Shown: one piece after another, positions 41,662 to 50,680 of the stretch
Numbering within the stretch: the stretch's first letter is position 1
How the letters are laid out: every line of letters starts with the position of its first letter
DNA from: Bacillus sp. FJAT-42315
Lineage (GTDB): Bacteria > Bacillota > Bacilli > Bacillales > Domibacillaceae
Direction of reading: 5' to 3'
DNA length: 64,000 nt
Assembly (NCBI RefSeq): GCF_002797375.1
Contig: NZ_KZ454941.1
Span: 900,788 to 964,787 of the forward strand
Translations under genes and position numbers: made by a program
Notes under the pieces: model-generated
Seen by the model: only the letters and a program-made list of their open reading frames with translations
Told to the model about the DNA's origin: nothing
Databases searched by the model: none

Positions 41662-42480
41662 TTGGATTTACATATTCATTCCATTTATTCAGATGGGCAC
41701 TGGACGCCAGCTGAAATTGTAAAAGAGGCGAAAGACAAAGGAATTGAGATGATCGCTATTACGGATCATGATGCGCTTGAAGGGTATGAAGTCGGTCTTA
41801 AAGTAGCAGAACAAGAGGGAGTTAAGCTAATTTCAGGAATCGAACTGAATACCGATGGTGAACTGGGTGAGATGCATATATTAGGTTATTTATTTGATGC
41901 GAAACACCCAAGAATTATCGAACATGTTCAATGGCGAAAAAATGAAAGATTAGCATGGGGAAGAAAGATTGTTGAACAGCTTCAACTACTAGGGTATTCC
42001 ATCTCTTTTGATGATTGTGTAGAACGGGCCGGTCAAGGTGTACTCGTTAGAACACACATAGCAGAAGAGCTTGTGGAAACTGGTTATTTTCACGATCAAC
42101 AAGCAGCTTATGACACATTATTGCGTAAAGGGCAACCAGCTTACGTTCAACGAGAAGCTTTTTCAGCCATTGATGCCATCAACCTCATTCATGATGTTGG
42201 TGGACTAGCTTTTTTGGCTCATCCAGGAATTTATTCATTTGAAGTACCTTTAGATATTTTGTTGAAGCATCGGTTAGACGGTATAGAAGTATATCATTCC
42301 AAACATACAGCAGAAACGATAGCGTATTGGTTGGAAGTAGCGAATAAGAACGATTTGTTAATATCCGGTGGAAGTGATTTTCATGGGCCCCATTCACGAA
42401 ATCCTTACCCGATAGGCAGCGTGAAGATTCAGCCTAGTATTCAGCTTGAGCAATGGGAAAGGAGAATGGCGAAAAGATGA
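41662..42480 (+). CDS. PHP-domain phosphoesterase (TrpH/YciV-like)
   Basis: 272 aa from TTG at 41662 (AGGGAGG 7 nt upstream), giving the usual start LDLHIHSIYSDG. Metal ligands of the trinuclear PHP site are visible: HIH, ITDHDA, GIELNT, the AHPG loop and SGGSDFHG. The family includes 5'-3' RNase/3',5'-bisphosphate nucleotidase (RNase AM) and a cyclic-phosphate phosphodiesterase; the central 100-residue insertion (QWRKNERLAWGRKIVEQLQ ...) is typical of the YciV group. First gene of a six-gene operon; overlaps the next gene by 4 nt. Confidence 0.88.
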   Translation: MDLHIHSIYSDGHWTPAEIVKEAKDKGIEMIAITDHDALEGYEVGLKVAEQEGVKLISGIELNTDGELGEMHILGYLFDAKHPRIIEHVQWRKNERLAWGRKIVEQLQLLGYSISFDDCVERAGQGVLVRTHIAEELVETGYFHDQQAAYDTLLRKGQPAYVQREAFSAIDAINLIHDVGGLAFLAHPGIYSFEVPLDILLKHRLDGIEVYHSKHTAETIAYWLEVANKNDLLISGGSDFHGPHSRNPYPIGSVKIQPSIQLEQWERRMAKR

Positions 42481-43253
42481 AATTACTTTTTGCTTCAACT
42501 TTGGCTTGGTCTTATCCAGTAGATGTAGTAATGAAAGTGGCGAAAGAGGAAAAGTTTTTTGGGGTAGAAGTATGGGCTGAACATATATGGAACTATGGGA
42601 CCGCTCCTAAAAAAATTGAAGATACAAAGAAAGAACTCGATCTGGCGTTAACGATGCATGCGGCTAGCTGGGATTTAAATCTTTGTGCGCTTAATTCTGG
42701 TATTCGTCAACAATCGGTTGAAGAAATTAAGCGTTCGATCGAATTAGCCATCAAAATAGGGGCGGACAATATTACGTTTCACCCTGGAAAGATGACTTTG
42801 CCTTCTTTTTTGGTTTCTATGCATGAAGAATTATTAATTGAATCACTAGATGAGCTTGTTCGATTTGCTAGAAGAGAGGGAGTAACGCTGTCGCTTGAAA
42901 TGATGGAATGGAAAACGAAAGAGTTTGTCACAGAGCCTAATGTTTTAAAAAGAGTGATTGACCCATTCATTCCACATTTAAAAACAACTTTCGATGTAGC
43001 TCATATTCCTCTTCATCAAGATATTCGGGAAGTTTGGGCGGCTACACCTAATGTGGGGAAAATTCATATTAGCGATGCCACGCAAGACAAGCTCCATCTT
43101 CCTTTAGGAGTGGGAAGTATTAAAGAAGATGCGTTACATTTTTTCTTACATACGGAAGAACTTCCGGTTGTTATAGAAGGGTTTGATCGTTCGAAAGAAT
43201 TAACGTGGTTAAAGAAAAACTTAGATTATGTTAAGCAAGGCAGTTTAGTGTAA
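42477..43253 (+). CDS. Sugar phosphate isomerase/epimerase-like TIM barrel
   Basis: 258 aa from ATG at 42477 (GGAAAGGAG upstream; overlaps the PHP stop). AP-endonuclease-2/xylose-isomerase type TIM barrel with NITFHPGK, LSLEMMEWK, KTTFDVAHI, GKIHISD and the C-terminal VVIEGFD, supplying the usual Glu/Asp/His metal ligands. Family members isomerise or dehydrate sugar acids and phosphates. Placed between two phosphatases, it may act on a sugar phosphate released by them. Substrate unknown. Confidence 0.8.
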   Translation: MKLLFASTLAWSYPVDVVMKVAKEEKFFGVEVWAEHIWNYGTAPKKIEDTKKELDLALTMHAASWDLNLCALNSGIRQQSVEEIKRSIELAIKIGADNITFHPGKMTLPSFLVSMHEELLIESLDELVRFARREGVTLSLEMMEWKTKEFVTEPNVLKRVIDPFIPHLKTTFDVAHIPLHQDIREVWAATPNVGKIHISDATQDKLHLPLGVGSIKEDALHFFLHTEELPVVIEGFDRSKELTWLKKNLDYVKQGSLV

Positions 43254-43271
43254 ATGAATGGAGATGATACT

Positions 43272-44078
43272 TTGAAAATTTTAGTAACAAATGATGATGG
43301 TATTTTTGCGCCTGGCGTTTCTGCTTTAGTTGAAGTATTGCAGCACTTCGGTGAGGTGTATGTAGTATGTCCGGATCAGGAGCGGAGTGCAGTGGGGCAT
43401 TCGATTACATTAAGAACACCATTAAAAGCGAAGCCTATTGATATTTTTCCAGGGGTTAAGCAAGCGTGGGCAGTGAATGGCACCCCTGCTGACTGTGTAA
43501 AGCTAGGCATGGAAGTTTTATTAAAAAATCCACCGGATATTTTGTTTTCGGGTGTGAATCTTGGGCCTAATCTTGGAAGAGATTTGTACTATTCTGGAAC
43601 AATGGCTGGAGCGGTAGAAGCCTCTCTTTATCACATACCTTCTGTTTCGATGTCCTTGAATGCTTTTAATGATGTAAAGGTAAATTATCATAAAGTGAAA
43701 CAACTGATCTATGATGTAGTTGAGACAGTCATCAGAAATAAAATCCCTAAAGGCGTCTTTTTAAATGTTAATTTACCTAATTTGTCAAAGGAATTATGTA
43801 AGGGGATCGCGACGATTCCTTTAGATATGAATGTTTCACGCTATCGTTATGTTGGTCTGAATGATCCACATGGTCAAGTTTATTTTTGGTTAAAGGATGA
43901 GTTGAGTCAGTTATCGGAATTTGATGAAGAGAGTGATTATGCCAAGCTAAAAGATGGCTATATTACCGTGTCACCAGTAGAATTTCGGACTCATCAAAAA
44001 CGAAAGCAAGAACAAATCCAACGTTGGTTTCAACAAGCACATTTAAGTTATGACAGGGAGGAAAAAACAAATGCGTAA
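43272..44078 (+). CDS. surE: SurE 5'/3'-nucleotidase
   Basis: 268 aa from TTG at 43272: GGAG lies 8 nt upstream and the product begins LKILVTNDDGIFAPG, the standard SurE N-terminus; the ATG at 43254 has no ribosome site. Catalytic motifs NDDG, DQERSAVGHSIT, NGTPADCVKLG and SGVNLGPNLGRDLYYSGT are all present. SurE removes phosphate from nucleoside monophosphates and short polyphosphate. SurE is usually with pcm/nlpD in Proteobacteria and is uncommon in Bacillus; here it sits inside a transport operon. Overlaps the binding-protein gene by 8 nt. Confidence 0.95.
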   Translation: MKILVTNDDGIFAPGVSALVEVLQHFGEVYVVCPDQERSAVGHSITLRTPLKAKPIDIFPGVKQAWAVNGTPADCVKLGMEVLLKNPPDILFSGVNLGPNLGRDLYYSGTMAGAVEASLYHIPSVSMSLNAFNDVKVNYHKVKQLIYDVVETVIRNKIPKGVFLNVNLPNLSKELCKGIATIPLDMNVSRYRYVGLNDPHGQVYFWLKDELSQLSEFDEESDYAKLKDGYITVSPVEFRTHQKRKQEQIQRWFQQAHLSYDREEKTNA

Positions 44079-45111
44079 ATTATTTATGATGATGATGGTT
44101 TTAGTATTTGCTGTTGTAGTCGCTGCATGTGGGAATAAAGAAGAGAAAAAATCAGAAAATGAAACGAAAAATACAGATGGTAATTCTGAAGTAGCTGGCA
44201 CTCTTAATTTTTATACATCACAGCCAGATGCTGATGCGCAAGCGCTAGTGGATTCTTTTCAAAAGAAATACCCAGATGTGAAAGTGGAAACTTTCCGTTC
44301 AGGAACAGAAGAAGTCATCTCCAAAATTCAAGCAGAAAATTTAGCTGGGGATATTCAAGCGGATGTGTTGCTAGTCGCTGATTCAGTTACATTTGAAAGT
44401 TTAAAAGAAGAAGAGCTTCTTATGTCCTATCAATCCCCTGAAGCGAAACAGCTTCCAGAAGCTTTTGTTGATCCAGACGGAACATATGCAGGAACGAAAG
44501 TAATGGCAACTGCATTAGTCGTCAATACAAACGAAGTGAAGGATGTACCAGATAGCTGGACTGTTTTATCAGAAAAAGGGTCTAAAGAAAAAGCTATTAT
44601 GCCAAGCCCATTTTATTCAGGAGCTGCGGCTTACAATGCGGGAGTTTTTTCTAGACAAGAATCGTTTGGCTGGGATTTTTATAAGAGTTTAAAAGAAAAT
44701 GGAATGAGTGTTACAAAAGGAAACGGTGGCGTACTTGAAGCAGTCGCTACTGGCGAAAAGTCTTATGGTATGGTAGTAGACTTTATTGTTGCTAGAGCGA
44801 AAAAAGAAGGTTCTCCTGTTGAATTAGTGTACCCGAAGGAAGGGGTACCTGTTATTACAGAACCAGTAGGAGTAATGAAAAATACCGACAATGAAGCAGC
44901 GGCAAAAGCGTTTATTGACTTCGTTCTTTCTGAAGAAGGACAAGAATTAGCGGCGGAATTAGGGTATACACCAATTCGTAAAGGAATAGCCGCTCCAGAA
45001 GGGTTGAAAACAATAGAGGAACTAACGGTATTAGAAGCTGACACAGCGGAACTTCTTAAAGCGCGCCAAGAAGATAAGAAGCAATTCGGAGAAATTTTTG
45101 GACAACAATAA
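44071..45111 (+). CDS. Extracellular solute-binding lipoprotein (FbpA/PhnS-like)
   Basis: 346 aa from ATG at 44071 (GGGAGG upstream). Signal peptide with lipobox VAAC (Cys about residue 20) and an E/K/N-rich tether. The mature protein is a cluster-D-type periplasmic binding protein like those for ferric iron, 2-aminoethylphosphonate or other oxyanions (NFYTSQPDADAQALVDSFQK, SGTEEVISKIQAE, ADVLLVADSVTFE). The twin-tyrosine Fe(III) motif is not evident, favouring an organic anion. Followed 21 nt later by the permease. Confidence 0.86.
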   Translation: MRKLFMMMMVLVFAVVVAACGNKEEKKSENETKNTDGNSEVAGTLNFYTSQPDADAQALVDSFQKKYPDVKVETFRSGTEEVISKIQAENLAGDIQADVLLVADSVTFESLKEEELLMSYQSPEAKQLPEAFVDPDGTYAGTKVMATALVVNTNEVKDVPDSWTVLSEKGSKEKAIMPSPFYSGAAAYNAGVFSRQESFGWDFYKSLKENGMSVTKGNGGVLEAVATGEKSYGMVVDFIVARAKKEGSPVELVYPKEGVPVITEPVGVMKNTDNEAAAKAFIDFVLSEEGQELAAELGYTPIRKGIAAPEGLKTIEELTVLEADTAELLKARQEDKKQFGEIFGQQ

Positions 45112-45132
45112 TTTGGAGAAGGGAAGAGGGCA

Positions 45133-46863
45133 ATGATTGCCGACAATCAACTTGAAGAAAAGAGAATGAGAGGGCTGCCCTCCTTCTCTTTATTATTAAA
45201 TAAAAAAAATATCTTTTTCACGATTGGTTTTCTATTAGTCATTTTATTCTTTGTTGTACCCGTCCTACGTTTGATTTCCCTTAGTTTTGTGGAAGAAGGG
45301 GCGATTACCCTTAATCATTACACCGAAATCTTACGAGAAAAAGCGACATGGTCTACGATTCAAAATACGATATATATTGTGTTTGGATCGACTATTTTGT
45401 CCCTTAGTTTAGGGGTGTCTCTTGCTTGGATTGTCGCTTATGTCAATATTAGTGGGAAGAAGTGGATGCAGCTGTTTATTTTTCTTCCATTCATTATTCC
45501 TTCATACATAACGACGTTAGCTTGGATTCAATTTTTCAGCAAAAATGGTTTAGTTTCAACGATGCTACAAGGTATTCCACTCCCTAATTTATACAGTATG
45601 GGAGGGATCATCTTTATTCTTGGTATCTCTCATTATCCGTTAGTGTATTTGTTTACAGTCAATGTGTTTCGAAAAATTCCTAGGGAGTTAGAAGAAGCGG
45701 CGAGGACATCTGGAGCCACTAGAGGCATGATATTTAGAAAGGTTATTTTTCCTTTAGCTTTACCAGGGATTGCTAGTGGAGGGTTACTAGCCTTTTTAAC
45801 CAACCTTGATAATTTTGGTGTGCCTGCTTTTTTAGGTATTCCAGCGAATATACGAGTGTTAAGCACTTATATATATGAACAAATTGTCGGGTTTGGACCG
45901 TCAGCTTTCTCTAGAGCAGCTGTTCTTTCTGTTCTGTTAGGGGTCATCGCCCTTACTGGAAGCCTCATTCAATGGCTGCTTTTGAAGCGGAGTCGAGTGA
46001 CGGAAACGGTAACGAGAGATATGGAGCCGAGAATTTATTTATCTACTGCCCGTAAAAGAATGGTTGAGTTTGGTGTTTGGACCTTTTTGCTCGTGACTAG
46101 TTTAGTGCCGTTTTTATCAATGGCGGCGACTTCTCTCATTAAAGCCTATGGACTTTCGTTTAAACTTGAAAATCTATCGCTTAAAAATTATCAATATGTC
46201 TTTTTTACCGACCCGAAGGCGATGTCATCACTATCTACTAGTTTGCAATTGGCGCTCTTTTCGACGATTGTTTGTGTAGTAATTGGAACACTTTTGGCGT
46301 ATTTACGATATAAACAACCGAGTGTTGGAATGAAAATAACGGAGTTTTTTATTACGATTCCTTATGCTTTACCGGGAACCGTTTTTGCACTTTGTATGAT
46401 CTTTGCATGGATCCAGCCCATTCCAGGCTGGAATCCAGGAATTTATGGAACGGTTTGGATCTTGTTTATCGCTTATGTAACTAGGTTTTTAATTTTGCAA
46501 ATTCGTGGAAGCTATACGGCTTTATTACAAGTGGACCCGTCTATTGAAGAAGCGGCGAGAACATCGGGAGCGCAAGGTTGGGTGAAATGGAGAAAGATCC
46601 TTTTGCCATTAATTTTTCCAGGACTAATCGGTGGCGCTTTATTAGTATTTTTGATGGTGTTAACAGAATTAACGGTATCGAGCTTGCTATGGTCTACTGG
46701 CTCAGAAACGATTGGAGTGGTCATTTTCAATTATGAACAAGCCGGTTATACGACCTATTCAACGGCCTTTGCTAGTGTCATTGTGTTAGCGATTTTACTT
46801 GGTGGCATCTTATTTATATTGTTCAGCAAATTATGGGAAAGAAAGGTGATGAAGAGCAAATGA
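45133..46863 (+). CDS. ABC transporter permease, two fused subunits (FbpB-like)
   Basis: 576 aa with about 12 membrane helices in two homologous halves. Each half has an EAA loop reading EEAARTSGA (near residues 192 and 473), so one chain forms the whole channel. This layout is typical for Fe(III), phosphonate and related small-anion importers. ATG at 45133 with GGAGAAGGGAAGAGGG upstream; it overlaps the ATPase by 4 nt. Substrate inferred only from the operon. Confidence 0.88.
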   Translation: MIADNQLEEKRMRGLPSFSLLLNKKNIFFTIGFLLVILFFVVPVLRLISLSFVEEGAITLNHYTEILREKATWSTIQNTIYIVFGSTILSLSLGVSLAWIVAYVNISGKKWMQLFIFLPFIIPSYITTLAWIQFFSKNGLVSTMLQGIPLPNLYSMGGIIFILGISHYPLVYLFTVNVFRKIPRELEEAARTSGATRGMIFRKVIFPLALPGIASGGLLAFLTNLDNFGVPAFLGIPANIRVLSTYIYEQIVGFGPSAFSRAAVLSVLLGVIALTGSLIQWLLLKRSRVTETVTRDMEPRIYLSTARKRMVEFGVWTFLLVTSLVPFLSMAATSLIKAYGLSFKLENLSLKNYQYVFFTDPKAMSSLSTSLQLALFSTIVCVVIGTLLAYLRYKQPSVGMKITEFFITIPYALPGTVFALCMIFAWIQPIPGWNPGIYGTVWILFIAYVTRFLILQIRGSYTALLQVDPSIEEAARTSGAQGWVKWRKILLPLIFPGLIGGALLVFLMVLTELTVSSLLWSTGSETIGVVIFNYEQAGYTTYSTAFASVIVLAILLGGILFILFSKLWERKVMKSK

Positions 46864-47921
46864 TTCAAGTTCACCAACTAACAAAAAATTACGATTCTTT
46901 CACAGCTCTTCAGTCTGTAGATTTACAGATTAATAAAGGGGAATTTGTTGCTATTCTCGGCCCGTCTGGTTGTGGAAAAACGACTTTATTAAAGTTGTTA
47001 GCTGGTTTTATGAAGCCAACGGACGGAGAAATCGAAATGGATCATCAAATAGTAGCGTCAAAAAAACAGTTGATTCCTCCAGAAAAAAGAAATATCGGGA
47101 TGGTTTTTCAATCCTTTGCTTTATGGCCGCATATGACAGTGTATGAGCATATTCAGTTTCCGTTGTTACATCACCATTATGTAGCGAAGGAATTAAAAGC
47201 GGATGTCGATCGTAGAGTGCGAGATGTGCTGAAGTTAGTTGGGTTAATGGAAATGGCGGATAGGTATCCAGCAGAACTTTCGGGAGGACAGAAGCAAAGG
47301 GTCGCTTTTGCCCGAGCGGTTGCTCCTCTCCCGCATCTATTATTAATGGATGAACCACTGAGTGCGTTAGACGTAGAACTGCGCATGGAAATGAGGAAGG
47401 AAATTCAAAACATCCATAGAAAAACAGAAGCTTCAATTGTTTATGTAACACATGACCAAGGGGAAGCCTTAGCGATGGCTGATAAAATTGTCGTTATGAA
47501 CAACGGGACAATTGAGCAGGTTGCTTCTCCGGAAATCATTTATTCGAGGCCGGAAACAGAATTTGTTGCTACTTTTGTAGGGAAATGTAATCTCGTAAAA
47601 GGGACGTGGGAGAAGGACTTTTTTATACCGGAAAAAGCTCCTTATGAGAAATGGCTCGATACGGGCGTTTCGTTACAATTAAAAAAGAAAGGAATTTATC
47701 CTATTCGCCCAGAACAATGGCAGCTAACAAATAACAGTCATTCTGCACTTCAAGGCACGATCACCTTTGTCCAATATCAAGGGAAAGAAATTCATTATAC
47801 CGTTGAAGTAGAAAATGAAACATGGACGATTCATGAATCTGTTCATTCCCCACGCTACTCTATCGGTGATCAAGTCGGTCTAACGATAAAAACAAATGAG
47901 CGGGAGCTACTGACTGTCTAA
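46860..47921 (+). CDS. ABC transporter ATPase (FbpC/PotA-like)
   Basis: 353 aa from ATG at 46860 (overlapping the permease stop). ABC core: Walker A GPSGCGKTT, signature LSGGQKQRVAFARA, Walker B LLLMDEPLSALD and switch His in VTHDQGEA. The C-terminal 120 residues (YPIRPEQWQL ... GDQVGLTI) form a TOBE-like regulatory domain. Completes the importer with the preceding two genes; last gene of the operon. Confidence 0.9.
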   Translation: MIQVHQLTKNYDSFTALQSVDLQINKGEFVAILGPSGCGKTTLLKLLAGFMKPTDGEIEMDHQIVASKKQLIPPEKRNIGMVFQSFALWPHMTVYEHIQFPLLHHHYVAKELKADVDRRVRDVLKLVGLMEMADRYPAELSGGQKQRVAFARAVAPLPHLLLMDEPLSALDVELRMEMRKEIQNIHRKTEASIVYVTHDQGEALAMADKIVVMNNGTIEQVASPEIIYSRPETEFVATFVGKCNLVKGTWEKDFFIPEKAPYEKWLDTGVSLQLKKKGIYPIRPEQWQLTNNSHSALQGTITFVQYQGKEIHYTVEVENETWTIHESVHSPRYSIGDQVGLTIKTNERELLTV

Positions 47922-47942
47922 TTTGAATAGGATCGAAAACCT

Positions 47943-47985
47943 AAAGCTAGCCCTACGTTGCATCAAGCAGCGAGGGGCTAGCTTT
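47943..47985. terminator. Hairpin after the PHP-SurE-ABC operon
   Basis: AAAGCTAGCCC (47943-47953) pairs with GGGCTAGCTTT (47975-47985) across a 21-nt loop. The T-run is poor on both strands, so its efficiency is uncertain. Confidence 0.6.
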
Positions 47986-47999
47986 GGGTAATTGAGGGT

Positions 48000-48674
48000 T
48001 TACTTCTTCCCGACCAACACGACAAAATTAAAATATTTATAGACACAATCGACGTCACGGAAGCCGCTCTCCGTTAACCAATCAAGCTGTTGCTGTAAGG
48101 TTGACATTCGATCAAGTTTTGTTCGTTCACGAGCTTCATCAAGCTGTTTCGGCGTCAAACCGCTTGCCGAAATTTTTTCCCACCAATCTTGCTTATACAT
48201 AGAATCGATGGACGGAGTATGACCAAGTACTTGATCGGCATTGATAAAGATGCCACCTGGATTCAACCATGTGTATACATTTTGATATAGCTTTCTTTTT
48301 TCCTCATCGGACAGATGATGAATCGATAAAGAGGAGATGATGATATCGAATGTTTGCTCGAACTTGTATGTCGTGTAATCGGCTGTTACGTAATCGATTT
48401 CTTCATCTTGGAAACGCTGTTTGGCGACTTCTAGCATTTTTTCCGAGAGATCAATCAAGGTCAGTTGAGCTTCAGGGAATTTCTCTTTCAAATAAGCGGA
48501 AATTAGCCCTGTCCCTGCGCCAATATCTAAAACGGTTGGCTGTGTTTTATCACTTTCAATGAGCGAGATCGGAATCGAGTAAAAATCATCAAAGCAAGGA
48601 ATTAATTTTTTCCTTTGTTCATCATAAGTCGCTGCATGTTCATTAAATTTCTTCAATACTTGTTCTTTCATCAT
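48000..48674 (-). CDS. Class I SAM-dependent methyltransferase
   Basis: 224 aa from ATG at 48674 (AAGGGGG 9 nt upstream; a second ATG follows at once). Motif I VLDIGAGTGLISAYL, acidic end of strand 2 LTLIDLSEKML, motif IV IIISSLSIHHL: a Methyltransf_25-type small-molecule methylase. Substrate unknown. Divergent from a LysR regulator with a T-N11-A box between them, so it is probably the target of that regulator. A 25-codon 3' fragment of a near-identical gene survives at 41284. Confidence 0.88.
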   Translation of the reverse strand: MMKEQVLKKFNEHAATYDEQRKKLIPCFDDFYSIPISLIESDKTQPTVLDIGAGTGLISAYLKEKFPEAQLTLIDLSEKMLEVAKQRFQDEEIDYVTADYTTYKFEQTFDIIISSLSIHHLSDEEKRKLYQNVYTWLNPGGIFINADQVLGHTPSIDSMYKQDWWEKISASGLTPKQLDEARERTKLDRMSTLQQQLDWLTESGFRDVDCVYKYFNFVVLVGKK

Positions 48675-48758
48675 ATCCAATTTCCCCCTTAAACTATTAT
48701 TAAGTAAAGGATACATGATTTGGTATATAATGAAAATGAATAAAAAAACGATCGATTG

Positions 48759-48773
48759 ATAACGGAGTGTTAT
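48759..48773. promoter_or_regulatory. LysR-type box between methyltransferase and regulator
   Basis: ATAAC-GGAGT-GTTAT, a perfect 5-5-5 dyad containing T-N11-A, the LysR consensus. It lies 16-23 bp from the LysR start, suiting autorepression and control of the divergent methylase. Confidence 0.65.
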
Positions 48774-48795
48774 TAAAGAGAAAGTAGGGATGATG

Positions 48796-49659
48796 GTGGA
48801 GATGAAGTGGCTACGAACGTTTATTAGTACGGCGAAGTATGAGAACTTTCGCCAAGCGTCGGATGAACTATTTTTAACGCAGCCCGCCGTAAGTAAACAT
48901 GTGAAGCGGTTGGAGCAACAGCTCGACGTGAAATTATTTGATCGAGTGGGGAAGCACGTTATTTTGACAGCGGCTGGAGCAAAATTTTTACCGATTGCGA
49001 AGAAGTGGATCGCCACATATGATGAAGGAATCGAGGAAATGGAGACGTGGAAAAAAGGGGTTCATCGGCTACTGAAAATTGCCGTGGCTCCGCAAATTGC
49101 CGCATCGATGTTGCCATCGATCTTAAGCCGATTTATGGCGGTGCATCCAGAAATAGAAGTGGTCATCGATGTCGTGCGCTCCTTTGACATCGGCAAAAAA
49201 GTGCGAAGTGGACAAGTGGATATCGGTTTATCACGAATGGAACCATGGGAGAGTGAAATCTATTATGAAATTATTCACGAAGACCCCGTCGTTTTAGTCG
49301 CTCCATATGATGAAGAGCAGAGGGCGATGACCGAAGCAGAGGTATTACAAACGTATCGTTTATTAATAGATAATCACCCGACTTACTGGGAAGAGCTATT
49401 GCCGATGATTAGACAAGTGCAGCCATCCATTCGCACGTTGTCTGTCACGCAAATGGATGTGACGAAACGACTAATTGAGCAAAGACTTGGCATCTCCTAC
49501 TTGCCATTATCGATGGTGCAAGAAGAGCTACATCGAGAGAAGTCTATGATCATCCCAGCAACACACATTCATCCACCGACCTCACTCACTTATTTTATGA
49601 CTAAAATCGTGACAGCGGAAATCGAGGAGTTTGCTAACGTGTGGAAAGAAAACAGCTAG
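48796..49659 (+). CDS. LysR-family transcriptional regulator
   Basis: 287 aa from GTG at 48796 (TAGGG 6 nt upstream; ATG at 48790 or 48802 are alternatives). N-terminal winged HTH NFRQASDELFLTQPAVSKHVKRLE at residues 16-40 and a LysR substrate-binding domain from about 90 on. Relatives include YwqM/CysL-type Bacillus LysR proteins. Ligand unknown. Its stop codon lies within the stem of the hairpin at 49651. Confidence 0.9.
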   Translation: MEMKWLRTFISTAKYENFRQASDELFLTQPAVSKHVKRLEQQLDVKLFDRVGKHVILTAAGAKFLPIAKKWIATYDEGIEEMETWKKGVHRLLKIAVAPQIAASMLPSILSRFMAVHPEIEVVIDVVRSFDIGKKVRSGQVDIGLSRMEPWESEIYYEIIHEDPVVLVAPYDEEQRAMTEAEVLQTYRLLIDNHPTYWEELLPMIRQVQPSIRTLSVTQMDVTKRLIEQRLGISYLPLSMVQEELHREKSMIIPATHIHPPTSLTYFMTKIVTAEIEEFANVWKENS

Positions 49660-49682
49660 AGCCGTATAAGGCTCTAGCTGTT
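49651..49682 (-). terminator. Convergent terminator between lysR and the SUKH gene
   Basis: AACAGCTAGAGCC (49651-49663) and its complement (49670-49682). The lysR stop codon TAG is in the left arm. A T-run follows on the minus strand only. Confidence 0.8.
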
Positions 49683-49689
49683 GTATGTT

Positions 49690-50298
49690 TCAATCAAATT
49701 CTTCTTCATCCAGTTCTTCCTCTTCCAGATAAATAAAATCACCGTCAATAAGATTCTGTAAATACTCATCAAAGCTGTTTGCAATCACTTCATATTGATC
49801 AGGGTCGTGTAAAAAGCGAATGATTTGACCGCACACACCTTCATCAGAAGGGTTAAAATCAATATAGAGTCTTGATGAACCCCCATTGTTCATACAGTCT
49901 GAAAAATGAATATACGTCCCTGGGAGAAGTCCTTCCCGATTTATCTTAGGGTCAACAGCCTCCTCGTCATCTTCGTATTCTAAAAGATAGGAGACGTCTT
50001 CTTCCTCTTTTGAACTTTCAAGCATCTGCTGTGTAGACAGTAAATAGTATGGATATCCATCTTCTTCGACACCTGAGCCTAACATACAAACCGCAATTTC
50101 GTTATCTCCATATTTCCGCCAGTATGTACCATCAATATTTTCAAGTAGACAGATAAGTGATTCGGGACAATTTGGATATTTTGACTTTAATGTAGCAATA
50201 TCCTCTTTTGTAGCACCGCACGCTGTATTTAGTTCCCCGAGTTCATCTGTTGATAACGCTGATCTCAAGCCATTTAAAAATGTGTTTACTAAATCCAT
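49690..50298 (-). CDS. SMI1/KNR4 (SUKH) domain protein
   Basis: 202 aa. The N-terminal part has the SUKH core pattern (GATKEDIATLKSKYPNCPESL, then WRKYGDNEIAVC), the middle has an acidic loop and HFSDCMNNGGSSRLYIDFNP, and the C-terminus is extremely acidic (EEEELDEEEFD). SUKH proteins are mostly immunity proteins against nuclease toxins of polymorphic toxin systems; others are housekeeping. No toxin gene is visible beside it, so it is an orphan here. AGGAGG lies 8 nt before the ATG. Confidence 0.8.
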   Translation of the reverse strand: MDLVNTFLNGLRSALSTDELGELNTACGATKEDIATLKSKYPNCPESLICLLENIDGTYWRKYGDNEIAVCMLGSGVEEDGYPYYLLSTQQMLESSKEEEDVSYLLEYEDDEEAVDPKINREGLLPGTYIHFSDCMNNGGSSRLYIDFNPSDEGVCGQIIRFLHDPDQYEVIANSFDEYLQNLIDGDFIYLEEEELDEEEFD

Positions 50299-50431
50299 TA
50301 TTTCATCCTCCTAATAATTGGGATGTCTGACTATCAGTACAGAAGATTATTTCACTTTTCTCCAAAGCCTTATTGTTCCTCGTATGCTATTCTATTATGT
50401 TAGTATAATAACACAAAAGGAGCGTGAGATT

Positions 50432-50680
50432 ATGAGTGAAGAGCAGTTACTTACGGTGTATCGTTTTTCTTCGCATAATAAGGAAGGGCTAGAGAAGGAT
50501 ACGGTATGCGGTTGTTTTCATTGCTTAAAGGTGTTTCATCCGTCTGAAATTGAGGACTGGTGGGATGATGAAGATACAGCGGTTTGCCCTTATTGTGGCA
50601 TTGATTCGGTTATTGGCGAGAGTTCAGGCACTAAAGTGACAGAGTCGTTGTTAAAAGAAATGCAGGAAATGTTCTTTTAG
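50432..50680 (+). CDS. Small zinc-ribbon protein, function unknown
   Basis: 82 aa from ATG at 50432 (AAAGGAG 8-9 nt upstream; the longer frame from 50318 lacks a site). Two CxxC pairs, CFHC and CPYC, 27-28 residues apart, form a probable zinc ribbon, with DWWDDEDTAVCPYCGIDSV between and after. Small proteins of this type are widespread hypotheticals, sometimes annotated as cytoplasmic proteins. A TATAAT at 50404-50409 may be its -10. Confidence 0.8.
   Translation: MSEEQLLTVYRFSSHNKEGLEKDTVCGCFHCLKVFHPSEIEDWWDDEDTAVCPYCGIDSVIGESSGTKVTESLLKEMQEMFF

Noticed and set aside
47008-47451. 147-aa minus-strand frame opposite the ABC ATPase
   Set aside because: Antisense to Walker and signature motifs of a real ATPase; no start signal.
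48675-49016. Longer methyltransferase starting at 49016
   Set aside because: The extension overlaps the divergent LysR gene and promoter region; the conserved protein starts at 48674 with a good ribosome site.
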